From Dendrobium chrysotoxum (taxonomy: Eukaryota; Streptophyta; Magnoliopsida; Asparagales; Orchidaceae), in contig CM034307.1 of assembly GCA_019925795.1 (NCBI GenBank), positions 21,163,197-21,227,196 of the forward strand: DNA of 64,000 nucleotides, given 5' to 3'. The notes beneath the pieces are model-generated. The model worked only from the letters and a program-made list of their open reading frames with translations, was not told the origin of the DNA and made no database searches. Below, piece by piece: positions 60,879 through 64,000 of the stretch (positions are counted from its first letter, which is position 1; every line of letters starts with the position of its first letter). The position numbers were made by a program, and so were the translations under genes.

Positions 60879-61997
60879 CTAAAAATCTGGATCCTGATCC
60901 GGAGGTGGCGGTGGAGGGTCGGGAAACAGCTGGTGGTACTGATGAAGGGAGGCGAACTGGTGATCGATCGATTGGAAGCGCTCCCTAAACCATTTCATAT
61001 CCGTGTCATGCTCCTGATGCTGCTGAGCAATGTGAGCATCCAACCGAGTCTCCAGACGATCAAGTCGTCGAATAATGTCGTCGTGAGGGTAGTCGGGAGG
61101 TGCAAGGCCAGGTGGTTGGATTGGTGGTGGCGGAGGTGCATCAGCAAGAGCATCAGCCTCCTCGTCATCAAACTCGGGATCGGCGGGAGCGGCCCCCCGA
61201 TGGAACAGGATACGAAAGGAGGCATCCGAGTAGAAGATGGGAAGGTGATCAGGAGGGAGCGGATAATGAAGCTGATATTTTGCATCTAGAATGTAGCCTA
61301 TGACATGCCCTAAGGCCAGGTTCAATTTACGACGGGCACCTGGATAGCGGAAGGCAGACAAGGTATGAATGTAGTCGAATACCATTTGGGCTTCATTGAA
61401 TTTTGTGCCCGACATAATGAGATAGGTGACGACAGACAGTAGGGGAGTGATATGGATGCGATCTCCAGCCTTAGGTATAATAGATGTGCGTAGGACATGC
61501 TGGATAACGCGGGCATTTTGATTTAAGGTTTGGACCAGGGGTAGATGTTGATTAGAGGGCACACCTCTAAGGGTCATATTGACTGACGTCCAATCATAAT
61601 CTTGGGAGATCATGGATTGGGGTCGAGGGCCTTCAGAGGACAGCCCTATGTGCTCAGCAATGTCGTCGACGGTGATGACGACATTCTGTTTACAGACATA
61701 CGAGGTGAAAGTGGTGTTTTCAAGGTTAATGCGGATATTTGCAAAAAACTCAAACATAAGTTCAGAGTGAAACGGAAAGGCGAGAGTCAGAAGAAATTGA
61801 AGGGTCGTGGAAGCAAACAGAGGCATCACCTCAAAACTAAGGGCGGCTTGATTTAACATGCGGGAGGGAGTGAACTTAGCTTCCTTGATTTTGTTATACG
61901 CTTTCTCGTCCGCGGCGGAGAGAAAGCGATCGTCGAAGCGCCGAGAGGAGGAAGAGCTCCCGACAATCATACGACCGCGCTTACTGGACCCAGACAT
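60879..61997 (-). CDS. Extra 3' ORF of Sirevirus B, intact (env-like / plant transposon protein type)
   Basis: An uninterrupted 372-codon ORF on the element's sense strand, between RNase H and the 3' LTR. N-terminus (1-30): basic and Ser-rich (K-R-G-R, S-S-S-S-S). Residues 60-130 have L-T-L-A-F-P-F, E-F-F-A-N-I-R and I-A-E-H-I-G-L, the pattern of the putative plant transposon protein / env-like families. Residues 165-190 hold SIIPKAGDRIHITPLLSV; 226-238 L-A-L-G-H. An acidic stretch (274-284), a Pro-rich part (288-304), a predicted helix or coiled coil (306-345) and a Pro-rich end follow. I see no signal peptide and no clear membrane span, so an envelope role is not supported by topology. It is conserved in A and F. 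Function unknown; start chosen as the first ATG, matching A. Confidence 0.88.
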   Translation of the reverse strand: MSGSSKRGRMIVGSSSSSRRFDDRFLSAADEKAYNKIKEAKFTPSRMLNQAALSFEVMPLFASTTLQFLLTLAFPFHSELMFEFFANIRINLENTTFTSYVCKQNVVITVDDIAEHIGLSSEGPRPQSMISQDYDWTSVNMTLRGVPSNQHLPLVQTLNQNARVIQHVLRTSIIPKAGDRIHITPLLSVVTYLIMSGTKFNEAQMVFDYIHTLSAFRYPGARRKLNLALGHVIGYILDAKYQLHYPLPPDHLPIFYSDASFRILFHRGAAPADPEFDDEEADALADAPPPPPIQPPGLAPPDYPHDDIIRRLDRLETRLDAHIAQQHQEHDTDMKWFRERFQSIDHQFASLHQYHQLFPDPPPPPPDQDPDF

Positions 61998-62611
61998 TTT
62001 GAAAAGAGGATTGGACGAATGAGGAGATTCAAAGGGATTGAAGGTGAGGAGAAATGGCTAAGAATTCCTCTCGTTTTATAGAATTTGGGGTATATCGTAC
62101 AGTACGATCGATAATCGTACAGTACGATATACGCAATAATGTCGTCTGGACGACTTTTCAGAAAAGTGAGTCAAATCGTACAGTACGATCAGTATCGTAC
62201 AGTACGAATGTGAGTGTGAGGCGTTCGTCCCAATGAGTCGTCTGAACGACTTTTGACAAAAGCTATCGTCCAGTACGAACAGGTGTTCGTACAGTACGAT
62301 AGGCAATAATGTTCGTACCGGCCGATTTAAATTCGTCCTAATCCGTTTGCCACGTGTATCGTACCGTACGATCGGGATGTTCGTACCGTACGATGACCAA
62401 TAATTACTATCGGACAGTACGAGTAGTGAATCGTACAGTACGATGGGTATAAGACATGAAAGATCTGGATCGTGAATGGGAATGAACGGCTGAGATTTGA
62501 GTGATTGGAACCTGATCGTACAGTACGATAGTGTATCGTACAGTACGATAGTCAGAGAAGATCAAGGTTTGTGAGCAACATGGGAAGAGGATCAGGAGTC
62601 CAATTTTTTTT

Positions 62612-62644
<33 letters not shown>

Positions 62645-62740
62645 TATTTTTTTTTTTGATTTAACAACAAAGGCACATCAACCACAAAATTTTTTTGTTT
62701 TGTTTTTTTTTTTTTTTTGTTTTTTTTTTGTTTTGTTACA
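61998..62740 (-). other. Spacer of Sirevirus B with palindromes and a T-rich tract
   Basis: No gene. CGTACAGTACG palindromes lie at about 62095-62130, 62175-62210, 62290-62300, 62365-62395, 62430 and 62515-62550, again partly in pairs. Short open frames here are by-products of the palindromes. A long T-run with few interruptions (A-run on the element strand) spans about 62605-62735. Confidence 0.85.
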
Positions 62741-64000
62741 TTAGGCGTGAATGTCTATGACACCTAATTTGGTTCGTAGAGTGCTGAATGTGTCATAGCC
62801 TAATGGTTTTGTGAAGATGTCCGCCAATTGATCTTCAGTAGCAACGTGGTGCAGTTCAATATCGCCTTTGGCTACATGATCTCTAATGAAATGATGTCTA
62901 ATGTCTATATGTTTTGTTCGTGAGTGTTGAATTGGATTTTTGGATATGCAAATCGCGCTAGTGTTGTCACACATGATCGGAATCGTACCTACAGGTAGTC
63001 CTAAATCTACAAGCTGTTGTTTTAACCACAACACTTGTGCAACACAGCTACCTACCGCTATATATTCCGCTTCGGCGGTGGATAGGGCTACTGAATTTTG
63101 CTTCCTACTGGACCATGAAACTAATGATTGTCCAATGAATTGACAAGTGCCAGAAGTGCTTTTTCTATCTACCTTACAACCTGCAAAGTCTGAATCGGAG
63201 TATCCTAAGATTTCAAAAGAGGTGCTGTGTCTAGGATACCAAATTCCTAAGTTCGGGGTGCCTAGAAGATATCTGAGAATTCTTTTGACAGCAGTCATGT
63301 GAGATTCTTTCGGGTCAGCTTGAAAACGGGCACAGAGGCACACACTAAACATTATGTCTGGTCTACTGGCAGTCAGATAGAGAAGCGATCCAATTATTCC
63401 CCTATACCTCTTTTGATCTACAGACTTCCCACTGGGATCTTTATCCAATTGAATATTAGAGCTCATGGGTGTATTCATAGCCTTAGCATTGTCCATTTCA
63501 TATTTTTTCAAAATATCGTTGACGTACTTAGACTGGCTAAGAAACGTTCCACCTTCCGTTTGTTTTACACTAAATCCAAGGAAGTAACTAAGTTCACCCA
63601 TCATGCTCATTTCAAACTCGTCGCTCATTGTTTTTGAAAATTCATTACATAGGTTTTTCTCCGTCGATCCGAACAATATGTCATCTACATAAATCTGAAC
63701 AATGAGTACTTCAACTCCTACCTTCTTCAAAAATAAGGTGGTGTCCACACTACCCTTTACAAAGCCTCTATCTAGTAGGAACGTACTAAGTCTTTCATAC
63801 CAGGCTCTAGGTGCTTGTTTTAACCCGTACAGTGCCTTTTTCAGTTTAAACACGTGGTTTGGAAATTGTGAGTTTTCAAACCCCGGAGGTTGCTCCACAT
63901 ACACATCTTCCTTGATTACTCCATTCAGGAAGGCACTCTTTACATCCATTTGATACAGCTTGAAATCCCTAAAACAAGCAAAAGCTAACAGTACCCTGAT
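62741..64000 (-). CDS. Sirevirus B pol, C-terminal part: RT and RNase H, open to window edge
   Basis: The frame is open for 420 codons, counting 17 beyond the internal Met at 63949, and continues past the window. RT shows Q-M-D-V-K-S-A-F-L-N-G (first catalytic Asp) at 63955-63920, L-K-Q-A-P-R-A-W-Y, and I-Y-V-D-D-I-L-F-G at about 63690 with the catalytic Asp pair. The connection has G-S-L-L-Y-L-T-A-S-R-P-D-I. RNase H shows Y-S-D-S-D-F-A-G-C, S-T-A-E-A-E-Y-I-A and C-D-N-T-S-A. The end is H-F-I-R-D-H-V, A-D-I-F-T-K-P-L and L-G-V-I-D-I-H-A. No stop or frameshift is seen, unlike the other Sirevirus copies here. The protein copies RNA to DNA and removes the RNA strand. Confidence 0.95.
   Translation of the reverse strand: MRVLLAFACFRDFKLYQMDVKSAFLNGVIKEDVYVEQPPGFENSQFPNHVFKLKKALYGLKQAPRAWYERLSTFLLDRGFVKGSVDTTLFLKKVGVEVLIVQIYVDDILFGSTEKNLCNEFSKTMSDEFEMSMMGELSYFLGFSVKQTEGGTFLSQSKYVNDILKKYEMDNAKAMNTPMSSNIQLDKDPSGKSVDQKRYRGIIGSLLYLTASRPDIMFSVCLCARFQADPKESHMTAVKRILRYLLGTPNLGIWYPRHSTSFEILGYSDSDFAGCKVDRKSTSGTCQFIGQSLVSWSSRKQNSVALSTAEAEYIAVGSCVAQVLWLKQQLVDLGLPVGTIPIMCDNTSAICISKNPIQHSRTKHIDIRHHFIRDHVAKGDIELHHVATEDQLADIFTKPLGYDTFSTLRTKLGVIDIHA

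Larger units (their letters stand above)
58622..64000 (-). mobile_element. Sirevirus B (Ty1/copia, SIRE type), 3' part, intact ORFs
   Basis: Read leftwards: RT and RNase H, spacer, intact extra 3' ORF, polypurine tract, 3' LTR. It continues past the window's right edge. It is inserted in the integrase gene of D after CATGC (58617-58621), so a matching CATGC should follow its 5' LTR. Both ORFs in view are open and the palindromes are well kept, which suggests a recent insertion. Confidence 0.9.

Noticed and set aside
60804..61303. Plus-strand frames of 161 and 67 codons over the extra ORF
   Set aside because: Antisense to the conserved 372-codon ORF, not conserved in A or F.

Overview
The window looks like plant nuclear DNA built almost entirely of transposable elements. 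It is AT-rich, and the coding fragments it holds are Ty1/copia and Ty3/gypsy polyproteins, plant L1-type LINE proteins, and a FAR1-type Mutator transposase next to an Ulp1-like protease. The two LTR-retrotransposon types seen include tRNA-iMet primer sites and LTRs of the plant Sirevirus (SIRE/Maximus) kind. I found no convincing host gene, tRNA or rRNA, and I cannot name the species.

Layout. 1-4345: a decayed Ty3/gypsy (Athila/Tat-type) element on + (protease, then integrase), split by about 2.7 kb of non-coding DNA that may be another LTR. 4346-7644: 5' end of Sirevirus E on - (gag remnant, primer site, LTR). 8449-10280: 5'-truncated LINE on -. 13190-20095: long LINE on + with both ORFs broken. 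21590-28090: decayed Mutator-like segment with an intron-containing Ulp1-like gene on + and a FAR1-type transposase on -, tail to tail, with five arrays of a degenerate 10-11 bp repeat in the introns and flanks. 29950-40700: Sirevirus A on -. 40701-44345: 3' end of Sirevirus F on +. 47390-55890: Sirevirus C on + with both LTRs. 55972-58621: Sirevirus D fragment on +. 58622-64000: 3' part of Sirevirus B on -, inserted into the integrase of D; it is the youngest-looking element and its ORFs are open.

The most unusual content is in the Sireviruses. Three independent copies (A, B, F) carry the same extra ORF between RNase H and the 3' LTR: intact at 372 codons in B, decayed in A and F. It resembles the plant env-like / putative plant transposon protein families, but no signal peptide or membrane anchor is visible. 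The LTRs, and in A and B the spacers beside this ORF, are packed with 15-bp odd palindromes (7-bp arms around a central A or T). These often occur as pairs whose centres are 19-21 bp apart. The palindrome sequence differs between subfamilies (CGTAC-A-GTACG or CATCC-A-GGATG) but the geometry is kept.

In an active element, gag would build the particle, and protease, integrase, reverse transcriptase and RNase H would process, copy and insert the genome. The primer site and polypurine tract would start the two DNA strands, and the LTRs would drive transcription. Here only B may still encode intact products, and its gag and 5' LTR lie outside the window.
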